A stretch of 64,000 nucleotides of DNA from Thalassospira profundimaris (GTDB lineage Bacteria > Pseudomonadota > Alphaproteobacteria > Rhodospirillales > Thalassospiraceae), in the NCBI RefSeq assembly GCF_003326675.1, contig NZ_JPWF01000021.1, positions 1-64,000 of the forward strand. Direction: 5' to 3'. Shown piece after piece: positions 35,304 to 43,784 of this stretch. The position numbers and the translations under genes are program-made. Each line of letters begins with the position of its first letter. The first letter of the stretch is position 1. A model generated the notes under the pieces. The model had not been told where the DNA came from. It did no database searches and saw only the letters and a program-made list of their open reading frames with translations.

Positions 35304-36197
35304 ATGATGACGCTTGAACAGTTGCAAATCTTTGTCGCCGTTGCCGAACGCGAACATCTGACCCGCGCGGCCGAGGCAATTGGACTGACGCCGTCTGCGG
35401 TCAGTTCGGCAATCAAGAACCTGGAAGGGTTTTATGGCGTGGCCCTGTTTAATCGGGTCGGGCGGCGGATCGAACTGACCCAAACCGGGCGTCTGTTTCT
35501 TGACGAAGCCAAATCAACATTGGCACGCGCCCGTGCCGCCGAACTGACACTGGCCGAACTTGGCGGCATGCAACGCGGCGATTTGAACGTCTATGCCAGT
35601 CAGACGATTGCCAGTTACTGGCTACCCCCGTTCCTGATGAAATTTCATGATCAGTATCCCGGCATTGAAATCCACCTGACGATTGGCAACACCAAAACCG
35701 TATCGGATGCCGTGCGCGGTGGGGCCGCGGATATCGGATTTATCGAAGGCGACATTGACGAACCCGCCCTTGCCAAGCGCGAAGTGGCCGAGGACGCGCT
35801 GGTGGTCGTGGTCGGCCCCAAACATCCCTGGGCCGATGGCAGGCCCCTGACCGCGCAGGCCCTTGTCACCCAGACCAACTGGATCCTGCGCGAAGCCGGG
35901 TCCGGCACCAGATCGGAATTTGAAAGCGCGCTGCGTGATCTCGATGTTGATCCGGCTCGCCTTAAAACCGCCCTCGTCTTGCCCAGCAACGAGGCGGTGA
36001 TCACCGCGGTGGAAACCGGCACCGCCGCCACCGCCGTATCCCAATTCGCCGTCAGTTCCCTGATCGCACAGGGACGACTGGCCCGTGCGAGCTTTCCGAT
36101 CCCGCCGCGTAAATTCATGGTGCTGAGGCACAAGGAACGCCAGCAAACTCAAAGTTCTCTGGCACTGGAAAAACTCTGTCTCAATCCGGTTGGATAA
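35304..36197 (+). CDS. LysR-family transcriptional regulator (YeiE-like)
   Basis: A 297-residue LysR protein. The N-terminal winged helix is EQLQIFVAVAEREHLTRAAEAIGLTPSAVSSAIKNLE, followed by the linker helix and a periplasmic-binding-protein-like effector domain with VYASQTIASYWLPPFLMKF and RGGAADIGFIEGD. I use the ATG at 35304 with GGAC before it; a TTG at 35292 is less likely. It is divergent from the YeiH-type exporter and probably regulates it in response to an anion or sulfur metabolite. The shared 109-base promoter region is AT-rich and contains TCGAATNNNNNTTCATATTTCATTCGA-type dyad elements. Confidence 0.9.
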   Translation: MMTLEQLQIFVAVAEREHLTRAAEAIGLTPSAVSSAIKNLEGFYGVALFNRVGRRIELTQTGRLFLDEAKSTLARARAAELTLAELGGMQRGDLNVYASQTIASYWLPPFLMKFHDQYPGIEIHLTIGNTKTVSDAVRGGAADIGFIEGDIDEPALAKREVAEDALVVVVGPKHPWADGRPLTAQALVTQTNWILREAGSGTRSEFESALRDLDVDPARLKTALVLPSNEAVITAVETGTAATAVSQFAVSSLIAQGRLARASFPIPPRKFMVLRHKERQQTQSSLALEKLCLNPVG

Positions 36198-36213
36198 TCG
36201 TTCCTGCATTTCT

Positions 36214-36251
36214 TTTGGAAATTTTCCAAATGTAAATTGCGAATGCGCAAT
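36214..36251. promoter_or_regulatory. Two palindromes upstream of the cytochrome bd operon
   Basis: TTTGGAAATTTTCCAAA (36214-36230) is a perfect 17-bp palindrome and ATTGCGAATGCGCAAT (36236-36251) a perfect 6-4-6 palindrome, six bases apart. They lie about 155-190 bases before cydA (cioA). No FNR-type TTGAT-N4-ATCAA box was seen. They are probable operator sites. Confidence 0.5.
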
Positions 36252-36406
36252 GCAGCATTTCTCGCGAACTTCTATCGATTTCCTTACACAGACCGCCCCC
36301 TAATCGGCTGTTTACAGCCCATCAGGTCAATCAATGAACGGTTTCGCAACGCAGTGAAACACGGGGTCGGGCAGGAAGGCTTTGCCGGATAGAAGGACCA
36401 ACGCCA

Positions 36407-37792
36407 ATGCTTGATGCAGAAATATTGGCACGCATACAGTTTGCTTTTACCGTTTCATTCCACATCATTTTCCCGTCATTCACCATCGGGCTTGCAAGCT
36501 TTTTGTTCGTGCTTGAAGCGATGTGGTTGCGCACCCGTGACGACACCTATCTTACACTTTACAAATTCTGGCTGAAAATCTTTGCGCTGGCTTTTGGTAT
36601 GGGCGTCGTGTCCGGGATTGTGATGTCCTATCAGTTTGGTACGAACTGGGGACCGTTTTCGGAATTTACCGGCGGCGTGATCGGCCCGCTGATGGCCTAT
36701 GAAGTTCTAAGCGCCTTCTTCCTTGAGGCGGGCTTCCTTGGCATCATGCTGTTTGGATTAAACCGTGTCGGGCCAAAGCTTCATTTCCTTGCCACCACCA
36801 TGGTTGCGGTTGGCACGCTGTTTTCGGCCTTCTGGATTTTGTCGGCCAATAGCTGGATGCAGACGCCGGATGGCTATGTGATTGAAAATGGTCGCGCGGT
36901 TGTCACAAGCTGGATCGATGCGATTTTCAATCCAAGCTTCCCCTATCGTCTGGTCCATATGGTTCTGGCCGCCTATCTGACCACCGCCTTTGTTGTGGGT
37001 GCGGTCGGGGCGCTGCATTTGCTGCGTGATCGGGAAAACCGGGCGGCGCGCATCATGTTTTCCATGGCAATGTGGATGGCGGCCATTGTCGCACCGATCC
37101 AGATCATGGCGGGCGACATGCACGGACTTAACACCCTTGAACATCAACCGGCCAAGGTCGCCGCGATGGAAGGCCATTTTGAAACCCGCGAAGGCGCACC
37201 GCTGATCCTGTTTGGCCTGCCCGATATGAAGGCCGAGGAAACCCGTTATGCGGTTGAAATCCCCAAGCTGGGCTCGATGATCCTGACCCATGACTGGGAT
37301 GGCAAGATCACGGGGCTTAATGATTTCGCACCGGAAGATCGCCCGAATGCCACCATCGTTTTCTGGACGTTCCGCATCATGGTTGGCGTCGGGGTTTTGA
37401 TGGCGTTGCTTGGTATCGCAAGCCTGATCGCCCGGTTCCGGCACAAGCTTTATGACTGCAAGCATTTGCATCGCTTTGCACTGATCATGGGACCAAGTGG
37501 CTTTGTCGCCATTCTGGCGGGCTGGTTCACCACCGAAGTCGGGCGGCAGCCATGGGTGGTTTATGGATTGATGCGCACATCCGAAGCCGGATCACCCGTA
37601 ACCGCCACCGCAATTGCCGGATCACTGATCGCCTTTGTTGTCGTCTATTCCATCGTGTTCGGGGTTGGCACGGCCTATATCCTCCGCGCCATGAACCATG
37701 ATCCGCGGAACGCCCATGTGCCGACTGGTGAATTCCTTCGCGCCGGGGGCCGTCAACTGGCCGCCCACAACAATCCGCAGGCAGGAGAATGA
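36407..37792 (+). CDS. cydA: Cytochrome bd-type quinol oxidase subunit I (CioA type)
   Basis: A 461-residue inner-membrane subunit holding the hemes and the quinol site of a bd-type terminal oxidase that reduces oxygen to water. The N-terminal ARIQFAFTVSFHIIFPSFTIG carries the conserved heme His, GMGVVSGIVMSYQFGTNWG and the GRQPWVVYGLMRT block are family signatures. The Q-loop is short compared with E. coli CydA (522 residues), which puts it in the cyanide-insensitive CioA group. AAGGA precedes the ATG. It is followed by the subunit II gene and a DUF2474 micro-gene in one operon. Confidence 0.95.
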   Translation: MLDAEILARIQFAFTVSFHIIFPSFTIGLASFLFVLEAMWLRTRDDTYLTLYKFWLKIFALAFGMGVVSGIVMSYQFGTNWGPFSEFTGGVIGPLMAYEVLSAFFLEAGFLGIMLFGLNRVGPKLHFLATTMVAVGTLFSAFWILSANSWMQTPDGYVIENGRAVVTSWIDAIFNPSFPYRLVHMVLAAYLTTAFVVGAVGALHLLRDRENRAARIMFSMAMWMAAIVAPIQIMAGDMHGLNTLEHQPAKVAAMEGHFETREGAPLILFGLPDMKAEETRYAVEIPKLGSMILTHDWDGKITGLNDFAPEDRPNATIVFWTFRIMVGVGVLMALLGIASLIARFRHKLYDCKHLHRFALIMGPSGFVAILAGWFTTEVGRQPWVVYGLMRTSEAGSPVTATAIAGSLIAFVVVYSIVFGVGTAYILRAMNHDPRNAHVPTGEFLRAGGRQLAAHNNPQAGE

Positions 37793-37794
37793 TC

Positions 37795-38787
37795 ATGGAT
37801 TATCAACTGATCTGGGTTCTTTTGATCGCGGTTGCGGTTTTCGCCTATGTCACGCTCGATGGTTTTGATCTTGGGATCGGTATTCTGTTTCCGTTCATCA
37901 AGAACCCGGTCAAACGCGGCCGCATGATGAATACGGTCGCCCCGATCTGGGATGGTAATGAAACCTGGCTGGTGCTGGGTGGCGGCGGGCTTTATGCCGC
38001 TTTCCCCAAGGCCTATTCATTGCTGATGACCGCCTTTTACATTCCGGTTTTCGTCATGCTGCTTGCCCTTGTTTTCCGGGGTGTGGCGTTTGAATTCCGG
38101 TTCAAAAGCAAGAACCACCAGAAACATTGGGACATCGCCTTTTCCGCCGGATCAATCATCGCAAGCGCCATGCAGGGCGCAATGCTGGGTGGTTTTATCG
38201 AAGGCATTGCCGTTGAAAATGGCCGCTTTGTTGGCGGGGCGTTTGACTGGCTCAGTCCGTTTTCATTCTTCTGCGCCACGGCGGTTGTTGTCGGCTATGC
38301 CCTGCTTGGCACCGGCTGGCTGATCATGAAGATGGAAGGCGATTTTCAGGGCAATCTGCGCCGCCTTGCCAAACCGGCCGTGATCTGGATGGCGGCAAAC
38401 CTTGCCGTGGTGTCGCTGATGACAACCTATGTCAATCCGGCCTATGCCGAACGCTGGTTTAACATGCCCAATATGGCCATGATGGCACCGATCCCGCTGA
38501 TCACCGCAGGGCTTTTATTCTGGTTGTGGCGAGCGGTTTCGCATCGGGAAAAGACGGTTTTTGGCATCACGCTTGGCATCTTTTTCCTGTGCTATCTGGG
38601 CTTCGGGATCACGCTTTATCCCAATATTGTCCCGCCCATGATCACCTTCCGCGACGCGACCGCACCGGAAAACAGCCTTGCCTTCATGCTGGTCGGGGCA
38701 GTGATCCTGTTGCCGGTGATTTTCGCCTACACCGCCTATGCCTATTGGGTATTTCGCGGCAAGGTCAGTGACGAGGGATATCATTGA
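37795..38787 (+). CDS. cydB: Cytochrome bd-type quinol oxidase subunit II (CioB type)
   Basis: A 330-residue inner-membrane subunit with about eight or nine helices. Family marks are FAYVTLDGFDLGIGILFPF at the N-terminus, PIWDGNETWLVLGGGGLYAAFP near 45 and FRGVAFEFRFK near 85. It completes the bd oxidase with the preceding gene. I place the start at the third codon Met (37795), seven bases after AGGAG; the earlier ATG at 37789 overlaps the cydA stop. The stop overlaps the next small ATG (TGATG), so the micro-protein is translationally coupled. Confidence 0.95.
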   Translation: MDYQLIWVLLIAVAVFAYVTLDGFDLGIGILFPFIKNPVKRGRMMNTVAPIWDGNETWLVLGGGGLYAAFPKAYSLLMTAFYIPVFVMLLALVFRGVAFEFRFKSKNHQKHWDIAFSAGSIIASAMQGAMLGGFIEGIAVENGRFVGGAFDWLSPFSFFCATAVVVGYALLGTGWLIMKMEGDFQGNLRRLAKPAVIWMAANLAVVSLMTTYVNPAYAERWFNMPNMAMMAPIPLITAGLLFWLWRAVSHREKTVFGITLGIFFLCYLGFGITLYPNIVPPMITFRDATAPENSLAFMLVGAVILLPVIFAYTAYAYWVFRGKVSDEGYH

Positions 38788-38909
38788 TGCCCAAAATCAC
38801 ATCGGAAAAGACCAGACGTCTGCTTTGGTTTGTCGGGCTTTATGTTGGCGGCATCATCGTGATCGGCACAGCGGCCCTGTTGCTTAAGGCCATGCTGGGT
38901 CAGGCCTGA
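38787..38909 (+). CDS. DUF2474-family small membrane protein, bd oxidase accessory subunit
   Basis: A 40-residue protein: a short basic N-terminus (MPKITSEKTRRLLWF) and one membrane helix (about 14-35), ending LGQA. It matches the DUF2474 proteins encoded after CioAB oxidases, the counterpart of CydX in E. coli, which stabilises the oxidase. Its ATG overlaps the cydB stop (TGATG). A strong terminator follows within 60 bases, so it is the last gene of the operon. Shortness limits certainty, but position, coupling and helix agree. Confidence 0.85.
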   Translation: MPKITSEKTRRLLWFVGLYVGGIIVIGTAALLLKAMLGQA

Positions 38910-38964
38910 ACTGCACAAGCCTTATCTTGGTTGCCTGCCACCTTCACCGCCAGGCAGGCAATCC

Positions 38965-39001
38965 CCCGGCAGCAATCCCCCAATTGCTGCCGGGCTTTTT
39001 T
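38965..39001 (+). terminator. Terminator of the cydAB operon
   Basis: CCCGGCAGCAAT (38965-38976) pairs with ATTGCTGCCGGG (38983-38994), followed by C and six T. Confidence 0.92.
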
Positions 39002-39003
39002 GT

Positions 39004-40221
39004 TTACTGGTTATCCTTGCGCCGGATCAGCTCAGCAAGGCGTTCAATCCCTGCACGAATGCGTTCCGGCTTTTCGGTGGCAAAGCTGAACCTTGCGGTA
39101 TTCTGCCCCGACTGGTCACAGAAAAAGGCCTGACCGGGGACAAAGGCCACCCTGGCATCTTCCATCGCCTCGACCAGAAGCGCACGGCTGTCGATATGTT
39201 CGGGCAATGTTAACCAGACAAACATACCGCCCTTTGGCCGCGAGAAACTGACATCGCGCGGCATGAATTCTTCGAGCGCACCCAGCATCGCATCGCGTTT
39301 GGCACGATAGGCATCACGCAAGGTTTCCAGATGGGCCGGGAAAAGTTTGCGTGCAGCACGCAGGGCAATTTCCTGATTGATGGTTGAAACATGCAGATCC
39401 CCTGCCTGCTTCATCAGAACCAGTTGGCGGATCACCGGACGCGGTGCTGTGACCCAGCCTATGCGCAAGGCCGGGGCCAGTGTTTTGGAAAATGTCCCCA
39501 ACTGAATGACCGTGCCCGCATCCGGGTTGCTGCCGATTTCATCAAGCGCCAAAAGCGATGGCAGGCTTTCGCCCTCGTAGGACAGCTTGCAATAGGCGGC
39601 ATCTTCGAGAATGACCGCACCATATTTGCGCGCCGTTTCAAGAACTGCCATACGGCGATCAAGACTATAAGACCGCCCGGTCGGGTTCTGGAAATCAGGT
39701 GCCAGATAGGCAATGCGTGCGCCGTTGGCAAAGGCCGCATCAAGTTCGGCAACGACCGGGCCGTCTTCGTCCATATTGATGCCGACATAACTTGGCCGAC
39801 GCATCGAAAAGGCCTGCATCGCACCAAGATAGCTTGGCTTTTCCATCACGATTTCGCGGCCCGGCTCCAGCAACAGGCGCGCAATCATATCAAGGCCCTG
39901 CTGGGCTCCGCAGGTGATCAGAATATTGTCGATGTCGCGGGTCGCCCCGGCTTTGGCAAGATCATCGGCAATCCATTGCCGCAACCCCGGCAGACCTTCG
40001 CTGATCGAATATTGCAGGCTGCGACGCCCCGCGGTCTCGTCCCGGGTCAGGCCATCAAACATATCGTGGAAATCAGCAAGCGGGAAAAGATCCGGGTCCG
40101 GCACACCACCGGCGAACGAGGTAATTTCCGGGCGTTCGGCAACCTTCAGCAAATCACGGATTTCAGACGCACGCAAAGCACGGGCATCGGGGACTATCAT
40201 CTCGTTCCATTGGATCGTCAT
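39004..40221 (-). CDS. PLP-dependent class I/II aminotransferase (LysN/2-aminoadipate type)
   Basis: A 405-residue cytosolic aminotransferase. The N-terminal REIRDLLKVAERPEITSFAGGVPDP-type opening, the FQNPTGRSYSLDRR block near residue 172 and the PLP-binding Lys in LGTFSKTLAPALRIGWV near 243 place it with 2-aminoadipate/aromatic aminotransferases related to MocR proteins, but without the DNA-binding domain. It transfers amino groups between amino acids and 2-oxo acids; the exact substrate is open. GAGGAAG precedes the ATG. It is a single gene, convergent with the cyd operon. Confidence 0.88.
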   Translation of the reverse strand: MTIQWNEMIVPDARALRASEIRDLLKVAERPEITSFAGGVPDPDLFPLADFHDMFDGLTRDETAGRRSLQYSISEGLPGLRQWIADDLAKAGATRDIDNILITCGAQQGLDMIARLLLEPGREIVMEKPSYLGAMQAFSMRRPSYVGINMDEDGPVVAELDAAFANGARIAYLAPDFQNPTGRSYSLDRRMAVLETARKYGAVILEDAAYCKLSYEGESLPSLLALDEIGSNPDAGTVIQLGTFSKTLAPALRIGWVTAPRPVIRQLVLMKQAGDLHVSTINQEIALRAARKLFPAHLETLRDAYRAKRDAMLGALEEFMPRDVSFSRPKGGMFVWLTLPEHIDSRALLVEAMEDARVAFVPGQAFFCDQSGQNTARFSFATEKPERIRAGIERLAELIRRKDNQ

Positions 40222-40379
40222 GGCTTCCTCATTAGGTCAGTCTTCTTGACGTTATTTGGCAAGGAACACTGACCTAAATCAAGTTTATTTTTTATATCGA
40301 TACAATTTTGAAATAAAATTACCAAAAACAGCAAAGCACAGCCGATAGTTTGTCCACACACAAACATCAGATTCCGGCG

Positions 40380-41195
40380 TTATTTCAACGAGATGACAAA
40401 GGAACGAACAAAAATCACTGAAAGAAGCACCGTGACGAAACAGGCAATCATGCCGCCAACAATCGCCGGAATAACCAGCACCGCGGCATCGGCGGGAATC
40501 CCGATGACATGAAAAACCGCCACCATTTGCCCGATCACCGGCACGATCAGGGCCGAGATCACCGGCAATAAAAGCAAAACGGCAACCAGGCGCCAGATGA
40601 CAAACAGGAAAGTCACACGGCCCCGCCACCATGTCGCACGCACTGAACTGCCTGCACCTGAAAGAACCGCTGCGAACCAGCTTGCACCAAGGGCAATCGC
40701 ACCGAGCAGGCCAATAAGGATCAGGCCCCCGATCAAAAGCCGCCCCGGATGCGACGCTTCGTTACGGCCTCCAAGCAAGGCACGCAAAATGTCAGGGACA
40801 AGGAATTGCTGATAGGCCAGGATTGCCGCAATGATCAGTACCGCCACCCCCAACATCCCGGCAGCACAGTGAAGAACAGCTTTGCGGTTCGCTGCCCTGA
40901 TTGTTCCCCACCCATCCCGACCGACCAGACATGACAGATGGGCCGAAATGCCAACTAGGATCAGCGCAAACGCATCGATCAAGGCACGCAGCACAAACCA
41001 GCAAGCCCCCGCAAATGACAAAACCCCATCCGAACCCAGCAAGTCCGGATGGGGTACAATCACGTCAAACACATCAAACAGAACCAGCCAGATAATTGCC
41101 ACCGCGACGACAAAGCGATTTTTCCAAAACACATCACAGGCATCCTGAATGATCCAGGATTTGAAACTTCTGCCTGATGCCTTGTTGTGTGACAT
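40380..41195 (-). CDS. Hypothetical multi-pass membrane protein
   Basis: A 271-residue inner-membrane protein with about six hydrophobic segments (around residues 28-46, 62-82, 110-130, 152-174, 200-222 and 240-262). No family is recognised with confidence. The hydrophilic N-terminus begins MSHNKASGRSFKSW, with GAGG before the start. Neighbours (an aminotransferase downstream on the same strand and an MFS gene upstream) give no hint of function. It may be a gene of general envelope function in this genus. Confidence 0.75.
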   Translation of the reverse strand: MSHNKASGRSFKSWIIQDACDVFWKNRFVVAVAIIWLVLFDVFDVIVPHPDLLGSDGVLSFAGACWFVLRALIDAFALILVGISAHLSCLVGRDGWGTIRAANRKAVLHCAAGMLGVAVLIIAAILAYQQFLVPDILRALLGGRNEASHPGRLLIGGLILIGLLGAIALGASWFAAVLSGAGSSVRATWWRGRVTFLFVIWRLVAVLLLLPVISALIVPVIGQMVAVFHVIGIPADAAVLVIPAIVGGMIACFVTVLLSVIFVRSFVISLK

Positions 41196-41272
41196 CGCGC
41201 CTCGACTGTTTGATGAAACAGATCGATATATGGCGACGCATCACCCGGAAGTTCAATCCACAAGGTCAGGCC

Positions 41273-42490
41273 TTATGGCTTGGCAATTATCGGCTTTGCC
41301 TGAAAGCGCGGTAACGACATCAAAAGCCCACCAAACAGCATCACACCGCTTAGGATCAGGATCAGCCAGCCGGTTTCTTCAAGACTGCCAGTCAGACCGA
41401 CCAGAAGCCCCGCAAGCGGCTGTGTCATATTGTTAAACAGGATGATCACGCCGGTGGTTTTACCGTAATCCTTTGCCGGAATGATCTTTTGCCGGATGGT
41501 GCGGATATAGATGTTAAACATCCCGTCAAAGCCCAACACCACGGCAAAGCCGATCATATAAAGCCAGTAATCCGGACTGATCGCGGTCAAAACTCCGCCA
41601 ATAAACACACCGGAGAACGATATCAAACCGATCCTGCCAACCGATAACCGACTTGCCCCCGCTGCCATCAGAACAAGAATGGTAAAGACCGCCCCCACCG
41701 TTTGCAGCAGGGCATAATGTTCCTCGCTTTGGCCGTGAAGGCCGGTGACCATGGCCGCAGACGTCGCAAGCGTGATGCCAAAGACAAGGTTCACACTGGC
41801 GGTTAATGTAATGACGCGCTTAAGACCGGGCAAAAACACCAGATGCCCAAGAGCCGTTTTAAACGGACGGGTCCATGGACCTGGTGCCGCATCGGTTGCC
41901 ACGATGGCGGTCTTGTTCCCCCGCCGCCAGATCAGCATGGCGATCTCCGCGATCACGAACAGGATGCCCGACGCCACAACCACCGCTTGCCAGTTACTCA
42001 GCGCAAACAGACTGGCCGCCAGAAGCGGGCCGGTCACGACACTGGTCTGGTCGACACTTTGCGAAATCGACTGGACTTTTTCAAAACGGGTATTGGCAAA
42101 GATTTGCGGCAACATCACTTCGCGGGCCATGAAGCCCTGTGTGGTCAGCAACCCGCAAAGCGCAGAAATCCCGACCACCCAGCCTAGCCCGTCAAACAGT
42201 GCAAAACCGATCAGGCCCAGCGCACAGATCAGGGCACGCCCGACCTGACTGATCTGCATCAGACGCAGTGGCGAATACCGATCTGACAACACACCGCATA
42301 CCGGGAAAAACAGAATACGCGGCAAGGTTTCCGCGGCATAGGCAAGCCCGGAAAGCGAAACACTTCCCGTCGTCTGATAGACCACAAGCGGCACGACAAA
42401 CAAAAGAAACTGATCCGCAAGCCTTGCGGCAAACATGGAGGTGAAAAACAGACCCGATGTCTGTCGGAAACGAAACCAGAGACTGAACAC
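41273..42490 (-). CDS. MFS transporter
   Basis: A 405-residue major-facilitator protein with about twelve helices. The loop 2-3 signature is GVLSDRYSPLRLMQIS near residue 70, and a long middle loop with RRGNKTAIVATDAAPG separates two six-helix halves. It resembles enterobactin-exporter/drug-efflux-like members, but the substrate is unknown. I chose the GTG at 42490 with GAGG just before it; the 43 further upstream in-frame codons are unlike an MFS N-terminus. The gene is divergent from cysD across 388 bases. Confidence 0.85.
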   Translation of the reverse strand: MFSLWFRFRQTSGLFFTSMFAARLADQFLLFVVPLVVYQTTGSVSLSGLAYAAETLPRILFFPVCGVLSDRYSPLRLMQISQVGRALICALGLIGFALFDGLGWVVGISALCGLLTTQGFMAREVMLPQIFANTRFEKVQSISQSVDQTSVVTGPLLAASLFALSNWQAVVVASGILFVIAEIAMLIWRRGNKTAIVATDAAPGPWTRPFKTALGHLVFLPGLKRVITLTASVNLVFGITLATSAAMVTGLHGQSEEHYALLQTVGAVFTILVLMAAGASRLSVGRIGLISFSGVFIGGVLTAISPDYWLYMIGFAVVLGFDGMFNIYIRTIRQKIIPAKDYGKTTGVIILFNNMTQPLAGLLVGLTGSLEETGWLILILSGVMLFGGLLMSLPRFQAKPIIAKP

Positions 42491-42878
42491 TGTGACCTCG
42501 AAAAAGCACGCTATCACCGCCGCAAGGACGGGCGGGGCCACATTGCCTTTTCTTGGCACTTTTCGGTACTGGCAAGATCGCACAACTCTTGCGCAAAACT
42601 GCGCAAGGGCACCGCGCAACAGCAGACAACTTAGCCAGAATTAACTTCCCTCTCCCGCTATTAGCACAAGTCTTCCTGGTCATTTCTTTTTCTGACTTGC
42701 CTGATTCGCCACAACCGATTAAACACAATTGGGTTGTTGAATAATATTCGACTACAAAATTTTGTGTAAAAATAGAAATCACACTTGCGTTGCGGAGCAT
42801 TCCATATTACCCATCAAAGCTAAGTGAAATACATTTATAAACACAAAATTTTGTGTTGATATACCGTCAGGAAAGAGA
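42491..42878. other. Intergenic region between the MFS gene and cysD
   Basis: No gene is supported in these 388 bases. It becomes very AT-rich to the right and holds two CAAAATTTTG palindromes close to cysD. Promoters of both divergent units must lie here. Confidence 0.4.
42753..42856. promoter_or_regulatory. Two CAAAATTTTG palindromes upstream of cysD
   Basis: ACACAAAATTTTGTGT (42841-42856) is a perfect 16-bp palindrome 22 bases before the cysD ATG. TACAAAATTTTGTGT (42754-42767 core) repeats it about 89 bases upstream. The downstream copy would overlap the start of transcription, the classic place for a repressor. The motif is not the CysB type. Confidence 0.65.
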
Positions 42879-43784
42879 ATGCAGCCTAATCTGACCCATC
42901 TCCGCCAGCTTGAGGCAGAGAGTATCCATATCATCCGCGAGGTTGCGGCATCGTTTGAACGGCCGGTGATGCTTTATTCCATCGGCAAGGATTCATCGGT
43001 TTTGCTGCATCTCGCCCGCAAGGCGTTTTATCCGGCACCGCCGCCCTTCCCGCTTATACATGTCGACACCACCTGGAAATTCCGCGAGATGATCGAATTT
43101 CGCGACCGGATGGCGGCAGAATACGGCTTTGACCTGATTGTTCATATCAATCAGGACGGTGTCGAACGCGGCATTGGCCCGTTCACCCACGGGTCAAGCC
43201 TGCATACCGATGTCATGAAAACGGAATCGCTGAAACAGGCGCTGAACAAATACAAGTTCGATGCAGCCTTTGGCGGTGCACGCCGTGACGAGGAAAAGGC
43301 ACGTGCCAAGGAACGTGTATTTTCCTTCCGTACCGAAACCCACCGCTGGGACCCGAAAAACCAGCGCCCGGAATTGTGGGATATCTATAACGCCCGGATC
43401 AATAAGGGTGAAAGCATCCGTGCTTTCCCGATCTCCAACTGGACCGAACTTGATATCTGGCAATACATCTATCTTGAACAGATTCCGATTGTGCCGCTCT
43501 ATTATTCGGCGAAACGTCCGGTGGTCGAACGCGATGGCATGCTGATCATGGTTGATGACGACCGTATGCCGCTTAATCCGGGTGAAAAGCCGGAAATGAA
43601 ATCGGTGCGTTTCAGAACGCTGGGCTGCTATCCCCTGACCGGTGCCGTTGAGTCTGAGGCAGCCACCCTGCCCGACATTATCCAGGAAATGCTTCTGACC
43701 CGTTCAAGCGAACGTCAGGGCCGTATGATTGACCATGACCAGGCCGGGTCGATGGAGAAGAAGAAGCAGGAAGGTTACTTCTGA
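42879..43784 (+). CDS. cysD: Sulfate adenylyltransferase subunit 2
   Basis: The 301-residue catalytic subunit of ATP sulfurylase, forming adenosine 5'-phosphosulfate (APS) from sulfate and ATP with CysN. The PP-loop-like motif is [21 protein letters not shown] near residue 32, followed by [12 protein letters not shown], the [16 protein letters not shown] block near 130 and the C-terminal [13 protein letters not shown]. Length equals the family norm. GGAAAG lies before the ATG. The stop overlaps the next start by one base (TGATG). Two palindromes before the gene suggest specific repression. Confidence 0.97.
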   Translation: MQPNLTHLRQLEAESIHIIREVAASFERPVMLYSIGKDSSVLLHLARKAFYPAPPPFPLIHVDTTWKFREMIEFRDRMAAEYGFDLIVHINQDGVERGIGPFTHGSSLHTDVMKTESLKQALNKYKFDAAFGGARRDEEKARAKERVFSFRTETHRWDPKNQRPELWDIYNARINKGESIRAFPISNWTELDIWQYIYLEQIPIVPLYYSAKRPVVERDGMLIMVDDDRMPLNPGEKPEMKSVRFRTLGCYPLTGAVESEAATLPDIIQEMLLTRSSERQGRMIDHDQAGSMEKKKQEGYF

